DNA from: an uncultured Clostridia bacterium
GTDB taxonomy: Bacteria; Bacillota; Clostridia; Christensenellales; Pumilibacteraceae
Direction: 5' to 3'
DNA: 64,000 nucleotides
Assembly: GCA_944362615.1 (NCBI GenBank)
Contig: CALVTM010000007.1
Coordinates: forward strand, 1-64,000
Positions 8,670-17,673 of this stretch are shown here, one piece after another. The position numbers and the translations under genes are program-made. The notes below the pieces were generated by a model that saw only the letters and a program-made list of their open reading frames with translations, had not been told where the DNA came from and searched no databases. Each line of letters begins with the position of its first letter. Within the stretch, counting starts at the first letter, position 1.

Positions 8670-8770
8670 TTCTTTCCCCCTCGGTTCGTCCTTTTTCTCG
8701 CACTCTACGGTTATGCTTTACCGTCTTACGTTAATAATAGAGAGGCCTACAAAAATGTCCATAAAAATAT

Positions 8771-11700
8771 GTGACAGTCACTACGCATTCACTGCAATTC
8801 GAACTTTCCGTAAACTGGGCGGAAACAAGTGAACTTACCGCCATTCTGACATCGGATAGCGAACAGTATGAACAGACTTTTTCAGATGACAAAAGCAGTT
8901 TTACGCTATTGTTCGACTCCCTCACCCCGGATACCGATTATCATCTGGAAATAACGGACGGAACGACGGTATTCCTTTCCGAAGATTGCAGAACGGCAAC
9001 GCCGCAGCTGATCAACATTGCCCATGAAACCGTTTCGCCGGACAGTATTTCCCTTGTGTTTGACGGATCAGGGCTTACGGATATTTACACGGTTTATCTC
9101 GACGACATAGCCTGCGGAAATGTGAGCGCGGATTCGGTGGAGATTGCATGGGAAGAGCTGACCCCCGAGACGAGTTACCGGGTGACCGTCAAGAATAAAG
9201 TCGGCGATGTTGTATTCGACAAAACTTACTTAACGCCGGCTTATGAGGTTGTCGTCACGGAGACGGCTTCCGAAATCTCGATGACGCAAATCTACGTTGA
9301 GCTCAATGTTGAGCACGCAAGCGACACTCTTACGGCAGCGATTGCCGGACAGTCGCAGGCTCTCACCGACGGCGTTAACGTCATCCGGGTTACCGGACTT
9401 TTACCAGGAACGGAATATACTCTCGAAGTCAGCGACGAAAATGAAGTCTATCTCACAAGAACTTATATCACTGACTCTTACGTGCAGATGCTGTTCCCTG
9501 CCGAGACTGTTCTGCCCGAGTCCATTGAACTGAAATTCGACTCTGAAGAGCTTACCGCAAGCAGCTATACCGTTATGCTGGACGGCAACGAATACGGAAT
9601 ACTGAGCGCGGCGGATACGGACATATTACTGAGCGGGCTTGCGCCCGAGACAAGCTACAGGGTGACCATTGAGGACGGCAGCGGCAATACGGTGTTCGGT
9701 AAGACGTACTTAACGCCGGCTTATGAGGTTGTCGTCACGGAGACGGCTTCCGAAATCTCGATGACGCAAATCTACGTTGAGCTCAATGTTGAGCACGCAA
9801 GCGACACTCTTACGGCAGCGATTGCCGGACAGTCGCAGGCTCTCACCGACGGCGTTAACGTCATCCGGGTTACCGGACTTTTACCAGGAACGGAATATAC
9901 TCTCGAAGTCAGCGACGAAAATGAAGTCTATCTCACAAGAACTTATATCACTGACTCTTACGTGCAGATGCTGTTCCCTGCCGAGACTGTTCTGCCCGAG
10001 TCCATTGAACTGAAATTCGACTCTGAAGAGCTTACCGCAAGCAGCTATACCGTTATGCTGGACGGCAACGAATACGGAATACTGAGCGCGGCGGATACGG
10101 ACATATTACTGAGCGGGCTTGCGCCCGAGACAAGCTACAGGGTGACCATTGAGGACGGCAGCGGCAATACGGTGTTCGGTAAGACGTACTTAACGCCGGC
10201 TTATGAGGTTGTCGTCACGGAGACGGCTTCCGAAATCTCGATGACGCGAATCTACGTTGAGCTCAATGTTGAGCACGCAAGCGATACGCTCACAGCCAAG
10301 ATCGGCCGGCTGTCGCGTTCGCTGCATGACGGAAAGAACACTATTGAAATAACCGGACTTAATATAGACACCGAATATACACTGGAGGTAAGCGACGGAG
10401 AAACCGTATGCTTCGCTAAAACTTATCGCACGCTCGCTTACGAACAGAAGCTGTTCCCCGTTGAGACCGTTCTGTCCGAGTCCATTGAATTGCAGTTCAC
10501 ACCCGAAGAACTTACCGCAGACAGTTATATCATCAAGCTGAACGGTGAAGAAACCGGCGTATTGAGCGCGACGCAGACAGTCCTGCTGTTTGAAGGACTT
10601 ACGCCTGAAACCGATTACCGGGTGACCATTGAGGACGATATCGGTAATACGGTGTTCGATAAGACTTACATAACGGTTCCCGACGTCTCCATAACAGAGA
10701 TCTCGAGCGAAATATCCATGACAAAACTGCGCGTTGAGCTTTATGTCGAGAACATGATCAATCCGCTAACGGTAACATACGGAGGCAATTCGCAGACATT
10801 ACAAAACGGAACGAATATTATCGAACTTTCCGGACTTTCACCCGGAACCGTATATGCTGTAAGAGTAACCGACGGTACGACCGAATATTTCTTCCAAACA
10901 TACCGTACGGCAAATTATGTGCAGACACTGTTCCCCGTCGAGCAATATGTAGGTATTGATACTATCATCCTGCAATTTGACGAAGCAACGATTTCCGAAG
11001 ACGGCTATACTGTATATGTCAATAACGAACTGTACGGTGTTCTGAACTCAAGCAATTTTTCCATTGTTCTGGAAAATCTCACGCCCAATACAACATATCA
11101 TATCGAAGTACTGGACAGCAACGAGGATATCATGCTTGAGGATTACTACCTGACGCCATACCTTATTGCCGATGTAGCAAGCATTACCTGCGCTCCTACC
11201 TATATCAGTCTTACGCTGTTCATACAGTCCCAGCAGGGTCAGGCGGATGTCTCTCTCAGGAGCGAAAGCGGAGAATATTACAACAAGATCGCTAACCCCG
11301 AAAACAGCGGTGAATTCATTTTTGAAAATCTTACGCCGCTGACAGATTATACTCTGACGATCACAGATGACCGCGGCGTGGTTTACTATGAAGACGTATT
11401 AAGAACAGAGCTTTCTTATTCGCTCGTATCCATTAGCGGTACGGAAATAACTCTGGACTTCCCCGCTTGGCAATTCGACGGTCTCGAAGGAGTGGAAGTA
11501 GTTCTGAACGACAGCACCTCGCAAGGCATGTTCTTCGGCGGCGAAATCACCTTGTCTGATCTGACTCCTCTTACTGAATATGAAATCACTGTATATGTAA
11601 GCGGTGTGATATATTGGCAGAAGACGTTTACTACCCCGGATATCATAGTAGACCGTGCTGAACCTATCGTAGGCTCAAATACAATGAACGTGATATTCAG

Positions 11701-12229
11701 CGTTCAGAATCCGCAGAACGAAACACTTCGGGCAGCCACGTTTATGGGGGATATCGAGCAGCAGTCGTTTACGTTCAATCAGTCGGAATTTACCGCAACG
11801 TTCGATACCATTGAGAACGGACTCTATTATGTACGCCTGATCAGAGAAAGCGACGGGCTCATACTCTGGCAAAAGCAGATTCCTACAGCATATTCATTTG
11901 TATATATTCCGAATTCCCTCCTTACTGAAACCGAAGACGGCGACGAACTGTGGGAAATTAACGGGCAGTATATTGACGGCATACAGATCGAAATCCACGA
12001 AGATACACAGTACTTCGTCTTATCGGAAATCAGACTGGATTGCATCGCACAGGACGGCAGCAATCTGACTCTTACGGCGCAGCCGGACGGCAACATCAAT
12101 TATTACTATTTAATGATGGAAGAAATCACCCTCGATACTGTTTACGAATTAAGGATCTACCGCAACGTAGACGGCGTCGATTATCTTATTGAAAGCTTAT
12201 ATTGGAAGTGTTTAAAACTACTTCCATAA
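8771..12229 (+). CDS. Long fibronectin-III-like repeat protein, N-terminus probably lost
   Basis: A 1152-residue protein made of about 13 beta-sandwich repeats of 75-85 residues. Each has a core like YTVMLDGN..G, then L.PET.YRVTIED, then KTYLTP, the pattern of fibronectin type III domains in bacterial surface proteins. The only in-frame start is GTG 8771, with a stop just before it and no Shine-Dalgarno sequence. No signal peptide, LPXTG motif or membrane segment is seen, which is odd for this type. The 5' end was therefore probably cut off where the AT-rich island joins at about 8.70-8.77 kb, or a frameshift lies there. Two units are an exact 480-bp duplication. It ends 39 bp before the MscS gene. 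Role unknown, likely adhesion or envelope. Confidence 0.72.
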   Translation: MTVTTHSLQFELSVNWAETSELTAILTSDSEQYEQTFSDDKSSFTLLFDSLTPDTDYHLEITDGTTVFLSEDCRTATPQLINIAHETVSPDSISLVFDGSGLTDIYTVYLDDIACGNVSADSVEIAWEELTPETSYRVTVKNKVGDVVFDKTYLTPAYEVVVTETASEISMTQIYVELNVEHASDTLTAAIAGQSQALTDGVNVIRVTGLLPGTEYTLEVSDENEVYLTRTYITDSYVQMLFPAETVLPESIELKFDSEELTASSYTVMLDGNEYGILSAADTDILLSGLAPETSYRVTIEDGSGNTVFGKTYLTPAYEVVVTETASEISMTQIYVELNVEHASDTLTAAIAGQSQALTDGVNVIRVTGLLPGTEYTLEVSDENEVYLTRTYITDSYVQMLFPAETVLPESIELKFDSEELTASSYTVMLDGNEYGILSAADTDILLSGLAPETSYRVTIEDGSGNTVFGKTYLTPAYEVVVTETASEISMTRIYVELNVEHASDTLTAKIGRLSRSLHDGKNTIEITGLNIDTEYTLEVSDGETVCFAKTYRTLAYEQKLFPVETVLSESIELQFTPEELTADSYIIKLNGEETGVLSATQTVLLFEGLTPETDYRVTIEDDIGNTVFDKTYITVPDVSITEISSEISMTKLRVELYVENMINPLTVTYGGNSQTLQNGTNIIELSGLSPGTVYAVRVTDGTTEYFFQTYRTANYVQTLFPVEQYVGIDTIILQFDEATISEDGYTVYVNNELYGVLNSSNFSIVLENLTPNTTYHIEVLDSNEDIMLEDYYLTPYLIADVASITCAPTYISLTLFIQSQQGQADVSLRSESGEYYNKIANPENSGEFIFENLTPLTDYTLTITDDRGVVYYEDVLRTELSYSLVSISGTEITLDFPAWQFDGLEGVEVVLNDSTSQGMFFGGEITLSDLTPLTEYEITVYVSGVIYWQKTFTTPDIIVDRAEPIVGSNTMNVIFSVQNPQNETLRAATFMGDIEQQSFTFNQSEFTATFDTIENGLYYVRLIRESDGLILWQKQIPTAYSFVYIPNSLLTETEDGDELWEINGQYIDGIQIEIHEDTQYFVLSEIRLDCIAQDGSNLTLTAQPDGNINYYYLMMEEITLDTVYELRIYRNVDGVDYLIESLYWKCLKLLP
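9227..10186 (+). repeat. Exact 480-bp tandem duplication inside the fibronectin-III-like gene
   Basis: Bases 9227-9706 and 9707-10186 are identical in every line compared. A third copy runs for about 98 bp (10187-10284) with one substitution (A to G at 10248) and then diverges. Each unit codes 160 residues, a pair of fibronectin-like repeats, so copy-number change keeps the frame. Confidence 0.93.
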
Positions 12230-12268
12230 AATAAAACAACGACATAAATTAACATGAGGAGAATAATC

Positions 12269-13300
12269 ATGGAAGTGAAAAACAAAAAATTGGACATTGT
12301 CTCCATAATTTTATGGTCGGTCGGCGGTCTGATCGCGCTTACATACTTCATACTGCTGATCGGCGGTCACTGGATGTTCGGAGATGATAATGTATTCTAC
12401 AACGGCATCAACATATTCAGCGGCACTGCCGGCAACGTATGGTTGCGCTCTGTAAGTTACATCATCTTCTTCTTGACGCTTTCACGATTGATACGCCTCG
12501 TGTTAAAGCAGTCGGCAAGACTTTTCCGCAAGGGTAAAGCTATAATCGATCTTTTATGCAGCTTCATCAAATACATTGCCGTTATCGCAATGATATTCGC
12601 AATCCTGAGCGCGTGGGGCGTGGATACGGCAGCACTTCTCGCCGGCATCGGAATCTTGAGCTTGGTCGTAGGTCTCGGAGCACAGCCGCTGATCGAAGAT
12701 ATTATCGCGGGATTGTTTATCGTTTTTGAAAATGTATTTGACGTCGGCGACATAATCGTCGTGGACGGTTTCCGCGGCGTGGTAAAAGAGATAGGAATCC
12801 GCACAACGCAGATCGAAGATATGGGTGGAGACATAAAAGTCGTTAATAACTCCGACGTCCGCACGCTTATCAATATGACAAGTAAGCTTTCGCTTGCTAT
12901 CTCGGAGGTGGACGTCGAATACGGTGAGTCTCTCGAAAGAGTGGAGCTCGTCATCAAAGAAAACCTCAACAAAATGCGTGAAAACATTCCGGATATCGTA
13001 GACGGTCCATTCTATCTAGGCGTCGCAAAACTCGGCTCTTCCGGCGTTACGCTCCGTTTCTCGGCAAGATGCCCGGAGGAACAGAAATTCCAGGTGGAAC
13101 GAGATCTTAATCGTCAGATAAAATTACTGTTCGACGAAAACAAGATAGGTATTCCCTTCCCTCAGATCGTTGTACACAAAGCGGACGAGGAGCGTGCGGA
13201 TATGTATCTGCATGAAGGTACGCAGGAAAACGCAAAGAAATTCGTGGACGAGCAGCGTGAACTCACGCGCGGTATGGGCGAAAACGAATCACAGAATTAA
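12269..13300 (+). CDS. MscS-family mechanosensitive channel
   Basis: Small-conductance mechanosensitive channel that vents solutes when membrane tension rises. The start chosen is the second ATG (MEVKNKKLD), because the first ATG, 15 bp earlier, is part of the GAGGAG ribosome site. Of 343 residues, about 10-125 hold three or four membrane helices. The MscS pore and beta domain follow: LSLVVGLGAQPLIEDIIAGLFIVFE crosses about 130-155, and then FDVGDIIVVDGFRGVVKEIGIRTT. A soluble alpha-beta domain ends near residue 310, and the tail is charged. It lies 39 bp after the repeat protein and may be co-transcribed with it. Confidence 0.92.
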   Translation: MEVKNKKLDIVSIILWSVGGLIALTYFILLIGGHWMFGDDNVFYNGINIFSGTAGNVWLRSVSYIIFFLTLSRLIRLVLKQSARLFRKGKAIIDLLCSFIKYIAVIAMIFAILSAWGVDTAALLAGIGILSLVVGLGAQPLIEDIIAGLFIVFENVFDVGDIIVVDGFRGVVKEIGIRTTQIEDMGGDIKVVNNSDVRTLINMTSKLSLAISEVDVEYGESLERVELVIKENLNKMRENIPDIVDGPFYLGVAKLGSSGVTLRFSARCPEEQKFQVERDLNRQIKLLFDENKIGIPFPQIVVHKADEERADMYLHEGTQENAKKFVDEQRELTRGMGENESQN

Positions 13301-13369
13301 AATACATACATGAAGCGCAGACATTAAGACCGCTGCGCCGCGCTGAAAATAATAAGAAATAATAAATAG

Positions 13370-13410
13370 CTGCCGCATGTCGGAAATTCTGACTTGCGGC
13401 AGTGTTTTTT
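13370..13410 (+). terminator. Terminator after the MscS gene
   Basis: CTGCCGCA (13370-13377) and TGCGGCAG (13395-13402) with an inner TGTCGGAAATTCTGAC, followed by TGTTTTTT. The remaining sequence to 13601 shows no gene. Confidence 0.85.
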
Positions 13411-13601
13411 ACTTATACGTTTTTTAATGAATCATTATCCGCGCATACCGGAAGAGAAGCATTTTTACAATATCATCAAATAACAGAGAAGCGGCAATTA
13501 TTCCGAAAGATACCTGCACATTATTGCCACGCTATTTGTCACGATAATAATGCTCAGGCGCAAGCTGTCCGTTCTCCGATACTTACCGTCAAATGCGTTT
13601 T

Positions 13602-14570
13602 TCAGGCGCGGAATGTCCCCCTTTCGTATCGCACGAACATATATGCTATTATTACGCCCAGTATGAAAAGCGCTATGCCTATACATATATCACGCCACAT
13701 TCCCGGAGCTTCCCATCCGTCATAGACTTCCACTATCTCAGAATTGAAAAACATCGTCACTATCGAACCGAGAGACAGTCCGGATATCGTAAAAAAAGTA
13801 GGCGCGGGGCGATGTTCTATAAGTACGGTCATGAACTTTGAGACCGTAAGCAGTCCCGCAATAAACCCTGCTATAAGACAGGCATAAACTATGAATACTC
13901 CGGGATTTTCTTTCCAGTAAGAAATACTGACCGACTCCATCAGAGAAGTAAAACAGCCGACCGTCATCAGAAGCGCCGTCGCGCTCAGCCCCGGAACGAG
14001 CTGAGTCACCGCAACCGCATATCCGAGTACGACAAATATTATGTAATGGTACGGCGCAAGATCCTCAAGAGGTGCGAACTCTCCCGCTACAAATACCGAC
14101 AGACAGGATACTACTACGGGAAGAGCAAAACCTGCCGCAAACAAGATCACACGCACCGGCGTGATCTTTTCGCCCTTCAGCTTTTCCGTTACCGACGGAT
14201 ATGCTCCGAGCATGAGCCCGGCGAAAAGTGCGACTATCGCAAACGGCAGAAGTTCCAAAAGTATGCGGACACCGAAAAAACCGACCACAAGCCCGACTAT
14301 CGCACCCAGGGCTATCGGAAGCAGAAAGCGCACGCACGTGCCGAATTTTTTGACGAGATTGCCGAAGGCGTAAAGCAGCTTTTCATACAGACCGAAAATT
14401 ATCGCCACTACCGAGCCGCTTACTCCGGGCACTATTATTGCAAGACCTATCGACGCTCCGAGCACACCGCTGCGCAGGATATCCTTTTTACTTTCGTACT
14501 TAAGAGATAATTCCTTTCCGGGCTCTGCTTCTTCAGCCGGTAAATCATGTTTTTCGTTATTCTCGTTCAT
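13602..14570 (-). CDS. DUF368 membrane protein, candidate undecaprenyl-phosphate translocase
   Basis: A 322-residue polytopic membrane protein. Near residue 35-65 it has the family motif GASIGLAIIVPGVSGSVVAIIFGLYE, and about eight to ten hydrophobic segments follow. DUF368 proteins (PopT) have been reported to return undecaprenyl phosphate across the membrane for cell-wall synthesis; that is family knowledge. The function here is inferred. The start ATG overlaps the end of the upstream membrane-protein gene by 14 bp, so the two are translationally coupled. The first 30 residues are acidic and cytoplasmic. Confidence 0.85.
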   Translation of the reverse strand: MNENNEKHDLPAEEAEPGKELSLKYESKKDILRSGVLGASIGLAIIVPGVSGSVVAIIFGLYEKLLYAFGNLVKKFGTCVRFLLPIALGAIVGLVVGFFGVRILLELLPFAIVALFAGLMLGAYPSVTEKLKGEKITPVRVILFAAGFALPVVVSCLSVFVAGEFAPLEDLAPYHYIIFVVLGYAVAVTQLVPGLSATALLMTVGCFTSLMESVSISYWKENPGVFIVYACLIAGFIAGLLTVSKFMTVLIEHRPAPTFFTISGLSLGSIVTMFFNSEIVEVYDGWEAPGMWRDICIGIALFILGVIIAYMFVRYERGTFRA

Positions 14571-15519
14571 TTACTTCTCCTTTCTGCTGCTTTTTAAGTA
14601 AAATAAGTTTTCTCCACGAACTTATTATCAGATATATCGCAATAAATATCGTCACAGCACATACGATAAATCCAAGTGATGCGCTTATCGGTATCATATC
14701 AGATGCGTTGCCGAATAACGCTACCAGTGTTGTTTCCAGCGTAACGAGTGATACAAGCGCATCCGTCAGATTGATGTATCTCAATGTTTCGACGACGGGA
14801 TCTTTATACCGTTTTGCCCGTACGGCATTTATTATCGCCATTATAACCTTTACAAACGTATACGCTGCCGTGATTATCGCTATTACCTTATTTCCTGCAG
14901 GCGGCGCCATTAAAATGCGCAGTGCTATAACGCATAACAATGCCCATTCCAGCCATAACAACGCAAAACCTCCGCCTATGCTCACACGCAGTTTCGCTGT
15001 CTCATGCTTCTTCAGCCTGCCTGCCACACTGCCGACCGACACTATGACTATACGGACTATGCTTAACGCAAAGTAATAACCGGCGATCACTCCGTACCAG
15101 ACCGATGCCAGCAACACAGCAGCAACCCCGTTGCCGATCGCAAACAGAGCGGCAAGGATAAACGATATCAGAGACATTATCACCGTCTGCAATCCGTAGT
15201 TGCCTACAAGACGGCGCGTACCCGGATGTGCGCTAAGCTTTACCCTTACCGCCGCTTTTAATCGCATGAAAAAACTTACAGTAAGATATATAGCATAGCC
15301 GAGCGCCGCTACCGTAAAGCCGTAAAGTATATACGCGGGTATGCTCAGGGAAAACGGAGATACTGCCAGAAGTACGCTCCCTGTCACAAGAGTAAACGCC
15401 AGTATGTATATCAGGGTACCCCAAAGTTTTCCGGGACGGCGTAACCACGTGACAAAAGATAACTGCGTCTCATCACCGGATATTTCAGCCTTATCCTGTT
15501 CGGGATCGTTTTCCACCAT
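14557..15519 (-). CDS. Uncharacterised eight-helix membrane protein
   Basis: A 320-residue protein not recognised as a known family. The first 30 residues are acidic. Hydrophobic helices lie at about 34-55, 60-80, 112-132, 137-160, 180-200, 215-230, 255-270 and 285-305, with a Lys-rich C-terminus. The start has AAGGCGG 6-7 bp upstream, and TATAAT lies 12 bp before the ATG. It overlaps the DUF368 gene, so it may serve the same lipid-carrier or envelope task. Nothing in the sequence points to a reaction. Confidence 0.6.
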   Translation of the reverse strand: MVENDPEQDKAEISGDETQLSFVTWLRRPGKLWGTLIYILAFTLVTGSVLLAVSPFSLSIPAYILYGFTVAALGYAIYLTVSFFMRLKAAVRVKLSAHPGTRRLVGNYGLQTVIMSLISFILAALFAIGNGVAAVLLASVWYGVIAGYYFALSIVRIVIVSVGSVAGRLKKHETAKLRVSIGGGFALLWLEWALLCVIALRILMAPPAGNKVIAIITAAYTFVKVIMAIINAVRAKRYKDPVVETLRYINLTDALVSLVTLETTLVALFGNASDMIPISASLGFIVCAVTIFIAIYLIISSWRKLILLKKQQKGEVNERE

Positions 15520-15822
15520 ACACCGCCTTATATTATAACTTCACTTCCCCTTAATTATAACAGATATTCGTTGCTTCGTAAAGTCAATTGTACTTTTTCA
15601 TGCAAAACAACCGCTCACGCAAATAATATTTGCGGGAGCGGTTTGATCAAGGAGACGGCTGACGCCGAATGAAAAGTGCCTCAACTACTTTTGTGAAAAT
15701 ATATTCACAAAATCATAACTTATCTGTCATATAAATTATATCACATTGTGACGTCGTTGCAATACTTTTCACAGAATTTTAATCAAATTCTAATAGCCGT
15801 CTTTTATCCTTTCATGTGCAGT
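15520..15822. other. Intergenic region with two inverted repeats
   Basis: No gene. A large hairpin lies at about 15608-15647 (AACCGCTCACGCAAAT with ATTTGCGGGAGCGGTT) and could end transcription from the rRNA methyltransferase side. A second dyad has arms TTTTGTGA (15689-15696) and TCACAAAA (15705-15712) with an 8-bp centre; it looks like a regulator site or a weak terminator. Confidence 0.5.
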
Positions 15823-16695
15823 TCAACGTTTGATTAATTTAGCAACAAAAAATCCTTCGTAATACTCGTCCGGAGCGACAAGCAATGCCCCTTCAGTCCT
15901 GACCGGCAATAATTCAGCTCTCTCCGGAACTATGCCGACAGGCTCAATGTCAAGTCCGCTTTTAAGCGCATACGATACAACGTCTTCGTTTTCCTCGGGC
16001 AGAAGCGAGCACGTCGAGTAAACAAGTACGCCTCCCTTTTTAAGCAGCATTGCGGCGCGGGTGATCAGCGTTTTCTGCGCCTTTACGCACGCGGCAAGCA
16101 GTTTTGCCGAAAAGCAACCGGGAGCACGCGGCGTTATCGTACCGCTGCCGGTACAAGGCGCATCCAGCAGTATGCGATCGAATTTCATTACGGGATCCAA
16201 CCTGCCTGCATCAGTAACAAGTACTGTCGTCCGTTTTACGCCGAGTAGTGCAAGATTATGTCTGAGCTTTTCCGCGCGCACAGCATTTTTCTCGCACGCG
16301 GTGATATATGCCCCGCCGCCCGTCATTGCGGATATCTGCGAAGTTTTCCCGCCAGGAGCAGCACACATGTCGAGTATGTTCTCACCCGGTACGGGAGCAA
16401 GCGCAAGCGGCGGCAACATTGATGAAAGACTTTGCACGTACAGTCCGCCGCGCGTATAAATTTCCAGCGCACGCACGCGCCCATCATTGGTCACATCTGT
16501 TACAAATGCGCCGTTTACGATCTCAAACGGGATCTCCGCTCTTCTCAGTTCTTCCGCAACAATTTCCTCCGTACTTTTGAGCGTATTTGCACGAAACGTC
16601 ATTTTACGGCATACGGAAAATCCGCTCAGAACTCCGTCCGCAAGAGCGCCGTATGCGGCTTGGATCTTATTCTCCAGAAGTTTGTTTATCTCCAT
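15823..16695 (-). CDS. NOP2/Sun (RsmB/F-type) RNA cytosine-C5 methyltransferase
   Basis: S-adenosylmethionine-dependent enzyme that puts a methyl group on carbon 5 of a cytosine in rRNA. It has 290 residues from MEINKLLENK. The SAM loop is DMCAAPGGKT, the first catalytic Cys lies in DAPCTGSG and the second in YSTCSLLPEEN, all in the expected order. The NusB-like N-terminal domain of classical RsmB is absent, so it is closer to short RsmB/RsmF homologues. There is no Shine-Dalgarno sequence; a -10 box ends 7 bp before the ATG, which suggests a leaderless mRNA. A second member lies at 38475-39749. Confidence 0.88.
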   Translation of the reverse strand: MEINKLLENKIQAAYGALADGVLSGFSVCRKMTFRANTLKSTEEIVAEELRRAEIPFEIVNGAFVTDVTNDGRVRALEIYTRGGLYVQSLSSMLPPLALAPVPGENILDMCAAPGGKTSQISAMTGGGAYITACEKNAVRAEKLRHNLALLGVKRTTVLVTDAGRLDPVMKFDRILLDAPCTGSGTITPRAPGCFSAKLLAACVKAQKTLITRAAMLLKKGGVLVYSTCSLLPEENEDVVSYALKSGLDIEPVGIVPERAELLPVRTEGALLVAPDEYYEGFFVAKLIKR

Positions 16696-16702
16696 GTTTA
16701 TG

Positions 16703-16732
16703 ATTATACCCTGCTTTATGCGCACATGTCAA
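16703..16732 (-). promoter_or_regulatory. Promoter giving a leaderless rsmB-like mRNA
   Basis: Minus strand: TTGACA (16732-16727), 18-bp spacer, TATAAT (16708-16703). Only 7 nt (CATAAAC) lie between the -10 box and the ATG, so transcription should start at or within about 2 nt of the codon. Confidence 0.75.
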
Positions 16733-16852
16733 GCACAGAATAACTGACCTGCCGGGCATAGTCGCCTTATAAACTGCGGCAGATGATCATTACTTTGACG
16801 GGTGCTTTGGCTTATGTTTTTTCTTGCGGCTAACTGCGATAATATTTAAAAC

Positions 16853-16881
16853 AAAAAGACTCCGCCACTATAACGGAGCCT
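16853..16881 (-). terminator. Terminator after the four-helix protein gene
   Basis: Minus strand: GGCTCCG pairs with CGGAGTC (one G-U pair), followed by TTTTTG. The stretch from here to the rsmB promoter holds no gene. Confidence 0.75.
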
Positions 16882-16920
16882 TTCTTGATCATTGTCATCT
16901 TATTTAACCGCCGTTCGGCT

Positions 16921-17421
16921 TTATCCTCTTTTAAGAAGCATCGCCGCGCCGGAAACTATCGTTCCGACTGCGCACAGATACATGCCTACAACAGGGAAAA
17001 TTGAAGTAAGTTCCGTGCTGAGATTTCCGCCGAGAGTAAACGAGAACACGGCAACAAGTGCGCCGATGACTATCGTTGCGACTGCGAACAGGAACGGAAG
17101 AAGTCCTTTTATACGAACGACTTCAAACGCTTTGAGCACTACGCCTACAGCGCAAAGCCCTGCCAGTACTGCGGCTATTATCGCAAACGCCTGTACAAGT
17201 CCGAGAGGGATTGTGCTTTCAAATATATTTGCAGCGTCTACGGTGGTTTTCAGTTCATCCGAAAACAATGCGCTCGATCCGCCGTCGACCTTTCCGTCTA
17301 AAGCGCTGCCGCCCATCCACGGAACGAACAGACCGACTATTGCGCAGACAAAACCACCAACAGCAAGCAACATAAACAGTCCGTCAAATAATCCGATATG
17401 AACCTTTTTTCTCTTGCCCAT
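16921..17421 (-). CDS. Small four-helix membrane protein, unknown function
   Basis: A 166-residue protein. The first ATG of the frame is part of the GGAGG ribosome site, so the second ATG (MGKRKKVHIG) is the start. Hydrophobic helices at about 11-35, 72-95, 107-130 and 140-160 enclose one outer loop of about 35 residues (WMGGSALDGKVDGGSSALFS..), a claudin-like layout common in unassigned Firmicutes proteins. It is monocistronic with its own promoter and terminator. No catalytic motif is visible. Confidence 0.65.
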   Translation of the reverse strand: MGKRKKVHIGLFDGLFMLLAVGGFVCAIVGLFVPWMGGSALDGKVDGGSSALFSDELKTTVDAANIFESTIPLGLVQAFAIIAAVLAGLCAVGVVLKAFEVVRIKGLLPFLFAVATIVIGALVAVFSFTLGGNLSTELTSIFPVVGMYLCAVGTIVSGAAMLLKRG

Positions 17422-17490
17422 GATTACCTCCATTTTTTACGGAGAATATGACGCAAATATCCTCGCGCGCCCTATTCTCTTATTGATGAT

Positions 17491-17519
17491 ATTATAACAT
17501 ACGACGACACCGCGTTCAA
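17491..17519 (-). promoter_or_regulatory. Promoter of the four-helix protein gene
   Basis: Minus strand: TTGAAC (17519-17514), 17-bp spacer, TATAAT (17496-17491), with a leader of about 65 nt. Confidence 0.7.
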
Positions 17520-17629
17520 TAGGCATAATCAAATTTTAATGTTTATTTTGTAAAAATTTTACGGTTATTTTTTTCATTAGCGAATTGAAATTCATTAATA
17601 AATTTAAGCGCGCCGCACTTTTCCCACAA

Positions 17630-17663
17630 ACAAAAGGCTGCCGCACTTTTCCATGCGACAGCC
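17630..17663 (-). terminator. Terminator after the glycosyltransferase gene
   Basis: Minus strand: GGCTGTCGCA pairs with TGCGGCAGCC, followed by TTTTGTTTG. Confidence 0.8.
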
Positions 17664-17673
17664 CGATCAAATA

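Noticed and set aside
9227-10284. Repeats at first sight like a repeat array or CRISPR
   Set aside because: Units are 480 bp, contiguous and in frame within a coding sequence; no short repeats with unique spacers.
13402-13725. Plus-strand frame after the MscS terminator
   Set aside because: It overlaps the end of the DUF368 gene, lacks a ribosome site and resembles nothing.
15689-15712. Rex or CRP binding site
   Set aside because: Rex sites have four and CRP sites six bases between the half-sites as seen here; this has six or eight depending on the frame taken, so neither fits.
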